Positions 18,098 to 26,372 of a DNA stretch of 64,000 nucleotides are shown here, in pieces (the first letter of the stretch is position 1; every line of letters starts with the position of its first letter). A program made the position numbers and the translations under genes. The notes below the pieces were generated by a model, which worked only from the letters and a program-made list of their open reading frames with translations, made no database searches and had not been told where the DNA came from. Source of the stretch: Hyunsoonleella flava (GTDB lineage: Bacteria > Bacteroidota > Bacteroidia > Flavobacteriales > Flavobacteriaceae); the NCBI RefSeq assembly GCF_004310325.1, contig NZ_SIRT01000001.1, positions 186,001-250,000 on the forward strand. The letters are read 5' to 3'.

Positions 18098-18813
18098 ATG
18101 AAAACAGTAATTCACAAAGCAGATACTAGAGGTTTCGCCAATCATGGTTGGTTAAAATCACACCACACATTTAGTTTTGCGGGCTACCAGAACCCAGAAC
18201 GTATGAATTTCGGAATGCTACGTGTGTTGAACGATGATGTGGTACAACCAAAAATGGGATTTGGAACGCATCCACATCAAAACATGGAGATTAATCTATT
18301 CCCTTAAAAGGCGCCTTATCACATAAGGACAGTATGGGAAATAAACGCGCTATTGAGGTTGGTGAAGTACAGGTAATGAGTGCTGGTACGGGATTAACAC
18401 ATTCTGAATTTAACGATAGTAAAACAGACGAAGTTAACTTTTTACAGCTATGGATTATTCCAGAAGCAATGGGTGTTGCCCCAAATTATGAGCAGCGTAA
18501 ATTTGATGCTTATAAGCGAAAAAACACATTACAAACCGTTGTGGCACCAAAGGATAAATTAGAAGGCGATGCGCTACCTATTAGTCAGCAAGCTTATATT
18601 TATAGAACTAATATAGATGCTGGAAACTCGGTGAGTTTAAGTCCGAAAAATGTTGATAATGGGGTTTATGTTTTTGTTGCTGAAGGACGAGTGAAAGTAT
18701 CTGGAAATACTTTGGATAAGCGCGACGCCATTGGTGTTTGGGATGTCAATAAGATTGAGATTTTGGCTAATGAAAATTCGGAAGTAATTATAATAGAAGT
18801 TCCTATGAACTAA
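18098..18813 (+). pseudogene. Second pirin family gene, broken by a one-base frameshift
   Basis: The reading frame opens MKTVIHKADTRGFANHGWLK and runs normally through GTHPHQNMEI, then falls into a stop at 18305-18307. Shifting frame near 18291-18295 restores the family sequence: I-P-L-K-G-A-L-S-H-K-D-S-M-G and on to VMSAGTGLTHSEF and the end at 18813. One base is missing compared with the expected MEI(I/N)SIPLKG stretch. The whole is the size of a YhhW-type pirin (about 238 residues). The rest of the sequence shows no decay, so this is either a very recent mutation or a sequencing error. Confidence 0.85.
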
Positions 18814-18835
18814 TGATTAGTATTGATTAATAGCG

Positions 18836-18865
18836 AAAAAGCACCTAGAAATGGGTGTTTTTTTT
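18836..18865 (+). terminator. Terminator after the broken pirin gene
   Basis: CACC-TAGAAATG-GGTG with an A-run before and eight T after. Confidence 0.65.
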
Positions 18866-18916
18866 ATTTAAAACTACGATATTTGCTTTTCAACTAACTA
18901 ATAAAAAGAAGAGATT

Positions 18917-19099
18917 ATGGCGATGAATAAAAATACAGTTTTAGCATGGGCAACCATTTTAATGATTATTATGGGGGTTGTGCTAATTTTAATGGGAGCA
19001 TATAGATATGATGATGTTGCAGGCTGGGGCTTTGCTACAGTAGGTATTGGTTTTTTTGCGATAGCATGGGTGTTTAACGCTTTAAAAGGAAGGGTTTAA
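18917..19099 (+). CDS. Small two-helix membrane protein
   Basis: A 60-residue protein with two hydrophobic helices (about 8-27 and 36-54) joined by YRYDDVAGWG. I do not recognise a named family. It has its own upstream terminator and lies 83 bp before ettA in the same direction. The codon use and the clean helix-turn-helix membrane pattern support a real gene, but no function can be given. Confidence 0.7.
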   Translation: MAMNKNTVLAWATILMIIMGVVLILMGAYRYDDVAGWGFATVGIGFFAIAWVFNALKGRV

Positions 19100-19182
19100 G
19101 GGTTTTTGATTTTAGAATAACGATTAACGATTTAGGATTTTCCAAATAAACAACTAAACGCTTCAACATATAAACAAATAAT

Positions 19183-20874
19183 ATGAGCGACGATAAAAAG
19201 ATAATCTTCTCCATGTCCGGTGTTACCAAGACATTTCAAAGTGCAAATACACCGGTTTTAAAAAATATTTATTTAAGTTTTTTCTACGGTGCTAAAATTG
19301 GAATTTTAGGACTTAATGGTTCTGGTAAATCTACCTTATTAAAAATTATCGCTGGTGTTGATAAAAACTACCAAGGAGATGTGGTGTTTTCTCAGGATTA
19401 TTCAGTTGGGTATTTAGAACAGGAACCAAAACTTGATGAAGAGAAAACCGTAATAGAAGTTGTAAGAGAAGGCGCTGCTGAAACGGTTGCTATTCTTGAT
19501 GAATACAATAAAATAAACGATCAGTTTGGGCTAGAAGAAGTATACAGTGATCCTGATAAGATGGAAAAGCTCATGAACCGTCAAGCTGAATTGCAAGATC
19601 AAATTGATGCTGCAAGCGCTTGGGAATTAGACACTAAGTTAGAAATTGCCATGGATGCCTTAAGAACTCCTGATGGTGATAAAAAAATAGGCGTATTGTC
19701 TGGTGGTGAACGCAGACGTGTAGCGTTATGTCGTTTATTATTAAAAGAACCAGATGTCTTATTATTAGATGAGCCTACCAACCATTTGGATGCAGAATCT
19801 GTGCATTGGTTAGAGCATCATTTAGCGCAATATAAAGGTACTGTAATAGCGGTAACGCACGATAGATATTTCTTAGACAATGTGGCGGGTTGGATTTTAG
19901 AGTTGGATAGAGGAGAAGGCATTCCTTGGAAAGGAAATTACTCGTCTTGGTTAGACCAAAAATCTAAGCGCATGGCTCAGGAAGGTAAAGCAGCTTCTAA
20001 ACGTCAAAAAACCTTAGAACGTGAGTTAGAATGGGTACGTCAAGGTGTTAAAGGGCGTCAAACCAAACAAAAAGCACGTTTAAAGAATTACGATAAGTTG
20101 ATGAGTCAAGACCAAAAACAACTTGACGAAAAATTAGAAATATACATTCCAAATGGGCCGCGTTTAGGAACCAATGTAATTGAAGCCAAGGGTGTTGCCA
20201 AAGGTTATGACGATAAGTTGTTGTATGACGATTTAAATTTTAACCTACCACAAGCAGGTATCGTTGGTATTATTGGTCCCAATGGTGCTGGTAAAACAAC
20301 TATTTTTAGAATGATAATGGGAGAAGAAACACCTGATAAAGGTGAGTTTATCGTTGGTGATACAGCTAAATTGGCTTATGTAGACCAAAAACATTCTAAT
20401 ATAGACCCAGAGAAAACCATTTGGCAAAATTTTAGTGATGAACAAGAATTGGTAACGATGGGAGGAAAGCAGGTAAATTCTAGAGCTTATTTAAGTCGTT
20501 TTAATTTCTCTGGAAGCGAGCAAAACAAAAAAGTAAAATTACTTTCTGGAGGGGAGCGTAACCGTTTACATTTGGCTATGACTCTAAAAGAGGAAGGTAA
20601 TGTATTACTTTTAGATGAGCCTACTAACGATCTTGATGTGAACACCTTACGAGCTTTAGAAGAAGGTTTGGAGAACTTTGCAGGGTGTGCTGTAGTTATT
20701 AGTCACGACCGTTGGTTTTTAGATAGAATTTGTACGCATATTTTAGCTTTTGAAGGCGATTCTCAAGTGTATTTCTTCGAAGGAAGCTTTTCCGATTATG
20801 AGGAAAATAAAAAGAAACGATTAGGTGGTGATTTAATGCCTAAGCGGATTAAATATAAAAAGTTAGTTAGGTAA
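19183..20874 (+). CDS. ettA: Energy-dependent translational throttle protein EttA (ABC-F)
   Basis: A 563-residue ABC-F protein with two ATPase domains and no membrane part. Domain 1: GLNGSGKST, LSGGERRRVALCRLL, LLLDEPTNHLD. Linker with the charged P-site tRNA interaction region (residues about 245-315, KRQKTLERELEWVRQG). Domain 2: GPNGAGKTT, LSGGERNRLHLAMTL, LLLDEPTNDLDV. EttA binds the ribosomal E site and gates the first elongation step according to the ATP/ADP ratio. Length and the linker fit EttA rather than Uup or resistance ABC-F proteins. A terminator follows. Confidence 0.94.
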   Translation: MSDDKKIIFSMSGVTKTFQSANTPVLKNIYLSFFYGAKIGILGLNGSGKSTLLKIIAGVDKNYQGDVVFSQDYSVGYLEQEPKLDEEKTVIEVVREGAAETVAILDEYNKINDQFGLEEVYSDPDKMEKLMNRQAELQDQIDAASAWELDTKLEIAMDALRTPDGDKKIGVLSGGERRRVALCRLLLKEPDVLLLDEPTNHLDAESVHWLEHHLAQYKGTVIAVTHDRYFLDNVAGWILELDRGEGIPWKGNYSSWLDQKSKRMAQEGKAASKRQKTLERELEWVRQGVKGRQTKQKARLKNYDKLMSQDQKQLDEKLEIYIPNGPRLGTNVIEAKGVAKGYDDKLLYDDLNFNLPQAGIVGIIGPNGAGKTTIFRMIMGEETPDKGEFIVGDTAKLAYVDQKHSNIDPEKTIWQNFSDEQELVTMGGKQVNSRAYLSRFNFSGSEQNKKVKLLSGGERNRLHLAMTLKEEGNVLLLDEPTNDLDVNTLRALEEGLENFAGCAVVISHDRWFLDRICTHILAFEGDSQVYFFEGSFSDYEENKKKRLGGDLMPKRIKYKKLVR

Positions 20875-20894
20875 ATAAGATATTTAGTGTAACT

Positions 20895-20926
20895 AAAAAG
20901 CCCACTTTTTAGAAAGCGGGCTTTTT
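20895..20926 (+). terminator. Rho-independent terminator after ettA
   Basis: The arms AAAAAGCCC and GGGCTTTTT enclose a loop of 14 nt. Runs of A and T on the two sides may also serve the minus-strand gene that ends at 20948. Confidence 0.8.
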
Positions 20927-20947
20927 AATTTTATAAACGTTTGTTTT

Positions 20948-21118
20948 CTATTCGTAAATATGACCGTCTCCAAATTTATAATCAGAAGTTTTGATGTTTT
21001 CAAAACTCTTCTTTGTAGCATCAAACTGACGTAATAACGTACTCTGTTTTTTTATATTTCTAGAAATTAGAAAAAGAAGTACGAAAATAGGAGTAAATAA
21101 GAGGATTATTAAAATCAT
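20948..21118 (-). CDS. Small membrane protein with C-terminal FGDGHIYE (twin 2)
   Basis: A 56-residue protein: an N-terminal hydrophobic helix (MILIILLFTPIFVLLFLIS), a basic stretch (RNIKKQ), a short polar segment and the end SDYKFGDGHIYE. The neighbouring 79-residue protein upstream has the same plan and ends FRDGHLYDNN, so the two are tandem relatives. The genes are 8 bp apart on the same strand. The family is not one I know. The conserved acidic/aromatic tail on the cytosolic side suggests a binding peptide, which is speculation. Confidence 0.7.
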   Translation of the reverse strand: MILIILLFTPIFVLLFLISRNIKKQSTLLRQFDATKKSFENIKTSDYKFGDGHIYE

Positions 21119-21126
21119 TTTAGATT

Positions 21127-21366
21127 TTAGTTATTATCGTATAAGTGACCATCCCTAAAATCCTTATAGGTTTTATTGTCGTCATCGCTTTGTAAGGAAC
21201 CTGATTGTGCTAACTGGTCATTTTCTTTTTTAAGGATATAAGATTTTCTTACACCTAAGATAAGAAGTATCAAAAAGAAAACCACTACTACCGATAAAAT
21301 AGTAACAATTTGACTTTGACTAATTAGTATTGGGATTGTCTTTGGGCTTATGGTTAAGAGAAACAT
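21127..21366 (-). CDS. Small membrane protein with C-terminal FRDGHLYDNN (twin 1)
   Basis: A 79-residue protein with one long hydrophobic helix (about residues 19-39, VTILSVVVVFFLILLILGV) followed by RKSYILKKENDQLAQ and an acidic tail ending FRDGHLYDNN. The tail motif F-x-DGH-(I/L)-Y-(D/E) is shared with the downstream 56-residue protein. A -7-like TATATTTG lies 30 bp upstream. No function is known to me. Confidence 0.7.
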   Translation of the reverse strand: MFLLTISPKTIPILISQSQIVTILSVVVVFFLILLILGVRKSYILKKENDQLAQSGSLQSDDDNKTYKDFRDGHLYDNN

Positions 21367-21395
21367 GAACTAATCGATTTGGGTTAATAGCTATA

Positions 21396-21403
21396 CAAAT
21401 ATA
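21396..21403 (-). promoter_or_regulatory. Putative -7 promoter element for the twin small membrane genes
   Basis: TATATTTG on the minus strand is an exact match to TAnnTTTG, 30 bp upstream of the first twin. The -33 TTG is not evident. The remainder of the 325-bp gap (21367-21691) shows AT-rich sequence and no ORF or strong hairpin. Confidence 0.4.
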
Positions 21404-21691
21404 AACTTTTTTATATACTAAAACGTTTAAAATGAAGTAAATATGTGAATTTTATTAACACCATGTTAATGTTTTATAGCCAAAAACCGCGTAAATTAAT
21501 GGTTTTCAAGTACTTTGTTTAGTGAATTATCTGACGGAATTTTATTATAAATAATAACATTTTATAGTAATTTGTAACATTTTTGAATAAAAATATACCA
21601 ATAATTTAAGGTCAATTAAATTTCAAAAGTCATCTTTTTTAACGAAATTGCTTGTCCTTAAAAATGTTCAACTTAAAACACTACACATACC

Positions 21692-23032
21692 ATGTCTGAT
21701 GATTTTGATTTATTAGAAACCAATTCCAACGAAAAAACCGAAAAAGTAGATGTCAATTGGGGAAAAGCCATTGATACTATGAAATCTAAGCTATCGCAAG
21801 AGGATGACCCTGAGGTGCGTCAGAAAATCTTAAACGCAACATTGGATGATGTGGTTCATATGGCTGAGAAAGACAGAACTACGCTTTTAGATGCTATTAA
21901 GGATTTAACTGATTATCAAGACGAAGTTGGTATTTTGTTTGAAAAATTTTCATCACTCAATGCTACGGAGCAAAAAGTTATTGACGATGCTCAAAAAGCT
22001 TTAGAACGTGCAAAAGTTGAACTAGAAGATGCAAAAGCGAAGCCGGATACATGGTGGAACAATCTTTGGGGCCGTAAAAGTAAGATTGCCAAAGCTGAAC
22101 AAGCACTAAAAGATGCCGAAAAAGTTAGGGCGTCGGCTGATAACAGGGCCAAGGCTATGTTTCAAGAGCGTATTGAAAATGCTGATGTACAAACACTTTT
22201 AAAAGAATTATCTTATAAATCTCAGGCGGCAGTTACGCGCTTAAAGAATCGAGAGATAGAAATTAAGGAAGTTGAGGATAAACTGCAAGATGCTATAGTA
22301 GAAGCTACAAAAAATCATACTAAAGCTTTAGAGAAAAAGAAAGAAGTTGAAGCCAAACTAGAAGAACAGTATGCGCTATTAAAGCAAGCTAGACAAGAGC
22401 TGGAAGATATAGCGGATAAACAATCTGCAGAATATGCTCAAGCCGTTGGTAAGGTAACTCAACTTGAACAAAAAGTTGAGGAGCTTGAAGGTCTAAAAAA
22501 TGCTTATACCACACTTGCAGCCAGTAAGGATAGCTTTGTACACAAACATAACTTAACTATAAAGGTATTAACCTCACTTAGAAGTAATTTACAAACGCAC
22601 CGTGCTAAACTTAAGAGTGATACAGAAGAACGTTTAAAATACTACGACGGTTATGTAGTGGCCCTAAAAGCCAGAACAGATCAGGAGTTTGCCGCTATTT
22701 TAGAACATTTAGGTGTAAAAACCGATGAGCATATTGGAGAAACTCTAGCTGCGATGCATACGGCGAGTGCCAAGGCGCGTCAGGATATGATGGATAACAT
22801 TCCTGTGCATGAAAAAGTGATGCAAGGTGTTTATAGCAGTTATGCTGAGGCGTTACAGGAAATTCGGGAGAAGGATGTGGATATTCAAAAGAATTTTGCA
22901 GAGCGTTATGGTATCGATATGAAAGAGATTTTTGAAGAGTATTATAAGGCTGATGCCAAAGCACCTTCGGGCGATGGTGAACCTGCAGGAGAACCAAAAC
23001 CAGAGGCAAACGATGATGATTTGTTATCTTAA
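21692..23032 (+). CDS. Cytosolic coiled-coil protein, first gene of the AAA+ cluster
   Basis: A 446-residue, highly charged helical protein without signal peptide or membrane segment. Heptad-rich stretches run through about 95-150 and 175-280 (for example DKLQDAIVEATKNHTKALEK and LEQKVEELEGLKNAY). An insertion WWNNLWGRKSKI near residue 125 interrupts the coil. The tail is acidic, ending EANDDDLLS. I considered TelA (toxic anion resistance) because of the helical character, but its signature is not evident. It is the first of nine co-directional genes that include an AAA+ ATPase, so it may be an adaptor or scaffold for that ATPase; this is inference. Confidence 0.75.
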   Translation: MSDDFDLLETNSNEKTEKVDVNWGKAIDTMKSKLSQEDDPEVRQKILNATLDDVVHMAEKDRTTLLDAIKDLTDYQDEVGILFEKFSSLNATEQKVIDDAQKALERAKVELEDAKAKPDTWWNNLWGRKSKIAKAEQALKDAEKVRASADNRAKAMFQERIENADVQTLLKELSYKSQAAVTRLKNREIEIKEVEDKLQDAIVEATKNHTKALEKKKEVEAKLEEQYALLKQARQELEDIADKQSAEYAQAVGKVTQLEQKVEELEGLKNAYTTLAASKDSFVHKHNLTIKVLTSLRSNLQTHRAKLKSDTEERLKYYDGYVVALKARTDQEFAAILEHLGVKTDEHIGETLAAMHTASAKARQDMMDNIPVHEKVMQGVYSSYAEALQEIREKDVDIQKNFAERYGIDMKEIFEEYYKADAKAPSGDGEPAGEPKPEANDDDLLS

Positions 23033-23074
23033 TTATTCAACAAAAAGCTATAAATTTTCAGGTTTTATCCAATT

Positions 23075-23157
23075 GCGTTAGGGATTGAACGGCATGTTTG
23101 AAATCCACGACGCAGGAGGGATTGAGTAGTGAAAGCCCGACCCTTGCGGTAACGCCC
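23075..23157 (-). repeat. Dispersed intergenic repeat element, copy 3 (inverted)
   Basis: An 83-bp element, opposite in orientation to copies 1 and 2: it starts GCGTTAGGGATT, has AAAGCCCGACCC near its end, and finishes GGTAACGCCC. It lies between the first two genes of the AAA+ cluster. Confidence 0.75.
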
Positions 23158-23189
23158 AAAAATTTAAAATTCAATATAATGGTCTGCTA

Positions 23190-23209
23190 ACAGCGACTGT
23201 GACTGAAAA
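23190..23209 (+). repeat. CAGCGACTGTGACTG motif before the second cluster gene
   Basis: The short segment ACAGCGACTGTGACTGAAAA shares CTGTGACTG with the hairpin at 24290-24327 in the next intergenic gap of the same cluster. Confidence 0.45.
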
Positions 23210-23217
23210 CGCAATGC

Positions 23218-24276
23218 ATGTCAATTAACCAAATAGTTACACCTTTAGATTCCGCTATTTTAGATTCCAAAGCACACTATACATTTTATCATAAAATGAT
23301 AGATTTTGTGTTTAAGGAGTTGATTGTGGCGGTACAACGCGAAAATATATGCAACGACGCCGAAGTGGCTATGTTTAAGCAATATTGCGACTTGTTGCTG
23401 TATTCCATAGAGGCAATGCGTATTAAATACATGTATGATGAAGAAGATAATATGAAGGTGGACTTGACGGAATCTGGTTTCCCTAATTATTTGGAATTTA
23501 GATACTTATTTAATGATTTAGAGCTTCGTGATGATTATTTAGGGCGTTTGACACCTGTGGATACTTTAAAGGAAGAGTTTTTGGATACGCTAATGCGAAA
23601 AAAGCAACCTGTAAAGAAAAGTAGGCTGTTTCAAGCAGCATCTATAGTATATTATGCCTCGGTTAATAAGAAATATATTTTCAATCGCTTTGTACAGGGT
23701 AAAATAATAAGTGCCCCAAAGGATTCTGAAGCAGAGTTTTTGACAAGTTGGAGTTTTTATGATGTGGTAAAAAACAGACCTTTTATTTGCTTTATGTATT
23801 TTAATTATGATGGCAATAATATAAACGATTATAAAAATGAAATTTACCAGATATTAAAACATGTTGGAGACAGAGATATGGCCTTAGATACCATGGCATA
23901 TGGCATTGACAATAAGTTGCCAAAAGTATCACCAAAGCTTATAAAACGTATAGATTTAGGACCAATTCACAACATGTTCGCAAAGGATGAAAATACGCTA
24001 ACCCATACTATTTTAGAAGCGATTAGTAAAAAAACTATTCCGCTGGAATCCTATGCGGTATCTCTAAAAGTAACCGAAGTAGCTTCAAAAAGTGAATTTA
24101 AGGAAGGCAGTTTTTTCAATAAGCAAATATTGCAAAATTGGGGTGATGTATTTCAACAAAAGTATGTTTTGGCGCCACATCGTGTTATTCAATTATTATA
24201 CAATAAAACACCAGAAATTATGAATGGGTTGGCAAAACCACCTGTTGAGATTTCTGGGGTGGAAATAAAAATTTAA
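23218..24276 (+). CDS. Protein of unknown function, AAA+ cluster gene 2
   Basis: A 352-residue soluble protein without signal peptide, membrane segment or a domain I recognise. The N-terminal half is helical and rich in acidic and aromatic residues (FKQYCDLLLYSIEAMRIKYM); the C-terminal half looks alpha/beta (SFYDVVKNRPFICFMYFNYD). No catalytic motif is evident. It sits between the coiled-coil gene (repeat-filled gap of 185 bp) and the AAA+ gene (67-bp gap with a strong hairpin), in the same direction. Confidence 0.72.
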   Translation: MSINQIVTPLDSAILDSKAHYTFYHKMIDFVFKELIVAVQRENICNDAEVAMFKQYCDLLLYSIEAMRIKYMYDEEDNMKVDLTESGFPNYLEFRYLFNDLELRDDYLGRLTPVDTLKEEFLDTLMRKKQPVKKSRLFQAASIVYYASVNKKYIFNRFVQGKIISAPKDSEAEFLTSWSFYDVVKNRPFICFMYFNYDGNNINDYKNEIYQILKHVGDRDMALDTMAYGIDNKLPKVSPKLIKRIDLGPIHNMFAKDENTLTHTILEAISKKTIPLESYAVSLKVTEVASKSEFKEGSFFNKQILQNWGDVFQQKYVLAPHRVIQLLYNKTPEIMNGLAKPPVEISGVEIKI

Positions 24277-24289
24277 AGTAAACAGTCTT

Positions 24290-24327
24290 AGTCGCAGTAG
24301 GCAGTTCTGTTAACTGTGACTGCGACT
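24290..24327. repeat. Long intercistronic hairpin upstream of the AAA+ gene
   Basis: The outer arms AGTCGCAGT and ACTGCGACT are perfectly complementary (9 bp), and the inner arms CAGTT and AACTG extend the stem past a small bulge. It lies 17 bp before the AAA+ start codon and has no T-run, so it is a folded leader or repeat remnant, not a terminator. Confidence 0.65.
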
Positions 24328-24343
24328 GTAAACTAAACGAAAC

Positions 24344-26305
24344 ATGGAACACAACTCAACATTCCCAATAAAACTGTCTGAACTTGATATGCTTCGAGAC
24401 GAGGCCTCCTCATACTTAAAAAGTGTACAGTGGGAGCAAGGTGCTCGTGCAAAGCATAGAGATAAGGATGCTAAAGACGAATCTATTTTATTGTATTTGT
24501 CGCGTGCCAATAACGGTTCAAGTGCAACGGAAATTACTTCGGTATCTAAAACGATTTTAGCATTAAAAAAACGATTACTACCTGATTCCGTGGCGATTCC
24601 TATATATCTGAATCAGACATTATACGCAGTTCAGGAAGGGATTACTCTGGGGATTTGGATTAAGGATAGCTATTACGACGCTTCTGGATTATCGAGTCTA
24701 AATGAAAATAAATCGGCTCTGGATAGAAATGGCAAACGAGAGTTTGAAAGTAAAATGCACACCGCAACGGCGTTTATGTTATTTTCAAAAGCCTACAAGA
24801 TTTTGCATGATTTAAAGCCACATGCTTCAGACGATTTAAGTGTTATGAAACAGAAATTCGCAGGTATTCCTGAGGTGTCTTTAATGTCGCCCATGAAAGG
24901 AATTTCATGTAGTTTGTTTTATTATGATAAGTACTTAGGACATCCAGAAATTATTAAGTCTGATAAAGACGTTATAGATTTTACGGTGGTGTATTTTGAA
25001 GCCCTTATTGATGAAATTCAATTACGTAAAAGCTCGTTGGAGTACACTGAAACTATCGAGGACAGAACGTATAAATTAGAAAACTCTGAGTTTGCAGTTT
25101 CGGGTTGGAACAATGTATTTCAAGGTACAGCTAAAAGCGTAGAGTTTAATAAAATCCAGTTTGAACAAATTGTTGGTAACAGAGACGCCAAACATTTTGC
25201 GCGTCGTTTGACTGAACGTTTGTTAAGCTACGATTTTACGGCAAAGAAAAATCCTTTTCAAGAATTAGGCGGATTTATGCCTGTGTTCATGGGATATGGT
25301 ATCCCTGGAACAGGAAAAAGTATGTTGATAGCAGCTATTGCTACACGATTAAAAGAACACTGTGATACTTTGGATATTCCGTTTTTGTTTCATCCTATGC
25401 CTGATACTTTGATATCGACCTTTCAAGGAGGTTCAGCAGAAAAAATGGTAGAGTGGATGAAGCCTTTGCAAGATCCTTCAAAACTAATTTTTGCACCTAT
25501 TGATGATGCCGAAAATAATTTGCAAGAGCGCACAGCTCAAGGGGTTTCGGCTGGAGTTAAGGAGGTTATTGGTGTGTTTTTGAGATATACCGAAGGTGCT
25601 TATGCAGTGAATTATGGGAATAGTTCTATAGGGTTGTTTACTAATTTACCTGAAATGCTGGATAAGGCAGTGATTTCCCGTGTACAAGGGCGTTTTAATA
25701 TAGATGGAGCGAGAACAGAGCATGACTTTTTAGATCAAGATCATCTATGGTGGCGAAAAATTGACGATACCATGCCAGATTTTGTGAATATGCAAGGGCC
25801 TGAAAACTATAGTTATTTGCAAGACCAAGGATTGGCAAAAAACATGGGAGATATTTTAAAAAGTGTGGAAAAGCCAACCGAAGAACGTGTGCATGATGTT
25901 TATGATAAAGTAGAGAAACACTTTAAAACCAATCAGCATTTATTTTATGCAAATTTGTACAAAGAAATTCAGGCGATATTTCCATTTTTCTCTTCACGTG
26001 ATGTTCGGAATATTCAATCTGCTATTTCTTTACGATTAACAGATTTTGATTTGGAAGAGGATTGGTTTGAAAATCCAGAAATCTATTTCAAACAAGAATA
26101 CGATACTAAGTATAATATGTTGCAGGAGTTGATGCGAGCCAATATGAAAGGACTTGATTTTTCTGAGATTCGACGTCAAGAAGTGGTGCGTTATTTAGAT
26201 AATGTAGCGACCATTGCAGATACAGATTTTAAACGAAAAGTAGATGCACGAGTAAATCAATTAAATATTGAAATGGAGGCAAGACAGCAGTTTGATAAAA
26301 ATTAA
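24344..26305 (+). CDS. AAA+ family ATPase, AAA+ cluster gene 3
   Basis: A 653-residue protein. The helical N-terminal region (about 1-300) has no known domain. The AAA+ core has Walker A GIPGTGKS (319-326), a Walker B-like LIFAPIDDAEN (about 381-391, with DD in place of the common DE), a sensor-1 Asn in IGLFTNLPE (434), and arginines in KAVISRVQGRF (446, 450) placed like arginine fingers. A helical C-terminal part follows. No protease, helicase or VWA motif is present. It is likely a remodelling ATPase working on the coiled-coil or membrane partners encoded in the cluster. The substrate is unknown. Confidence 0.88.
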   Translation: MEHNSTFPIKLSELDMLRDEASSYLKSVQWEQGARAKHRDKDAKDESILLYLSRANNGSSATEITSVSKTILALKKRLLPDSVAIPIYLNQTLYAVQEGITLGIWIKDSYYDASGLSSLNENKSALDRNGKREFESKMHTATAFMLFSKAYKILHDLKPHASDDLSVMKQKFAGIPEVSLMSPMKGISCSLFYYDKYLGHPEIIKSDKDVIDFTVVYFEALIDEIQLRKSSLEYTETIEDRTYKLENSEFAVSGWNNVFQGTAKSVEFNKIQFEQIVGNRDAKHFARRLTERLLSYDFTAKKNPFQELGGFMPVFMGYGIPGTGKSMLIAAIATRLKEHCDTLDIPFLFHPMPDTLISTFQGGSAEKMVEWMKPLQDPSKLIFAPIDDAENNLQERTAQGVSAGVKEVIGVFLRYTEGAYAVNYGNSSIGLFTNLPEMLDKAVISRVQGRFNIDGARTEHDFLDQDHLWWRKIDDTMPDFVNMQGPENYSYLQDQGLAKNMGDILKSVEKPTEERVHDVYDKVEKHFKTNQHLFYANLYKEIQAIFPFFSSRDVRNIQSAISLRLTDFDLEEDWFENPEIYFKQEYDTKYNMLQELMRANMKGLDFSEIRRQEVVRYLDNVATIADTDFKRKVDARVNQLNIEMEARQQFDKN

Positions 26306-26309
26306 ACGA

Positions 26310-26335
26310 ATGTCAGGTCGAGCGCAGTCGAGACT
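26310..26335 (+). repeat. ATGTCAGGTCGAGCGCAGTCGAGAC-type repeat
   Basis: A short element with TCGA on both arms around GCGCAG. It begins ATGTCAG, as does the segment at 18031 near the pirin terminator. It is placed in the gap between the AAA+ and NudK-like genes. Confidence 0.45.
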
Positions 26336-26372
26336 TACAAAATGTGATAAATAGTTAAAGTGAATTCATAGA

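Noticed and set aside
21692-23032. TelA (toxic anion resistance) identity for the first AAA+ cluster protein
   Set aside because: Both are helical and charged, but the TelA sequence blocks are not visible; coiled-coil similarity alone is not evidence.
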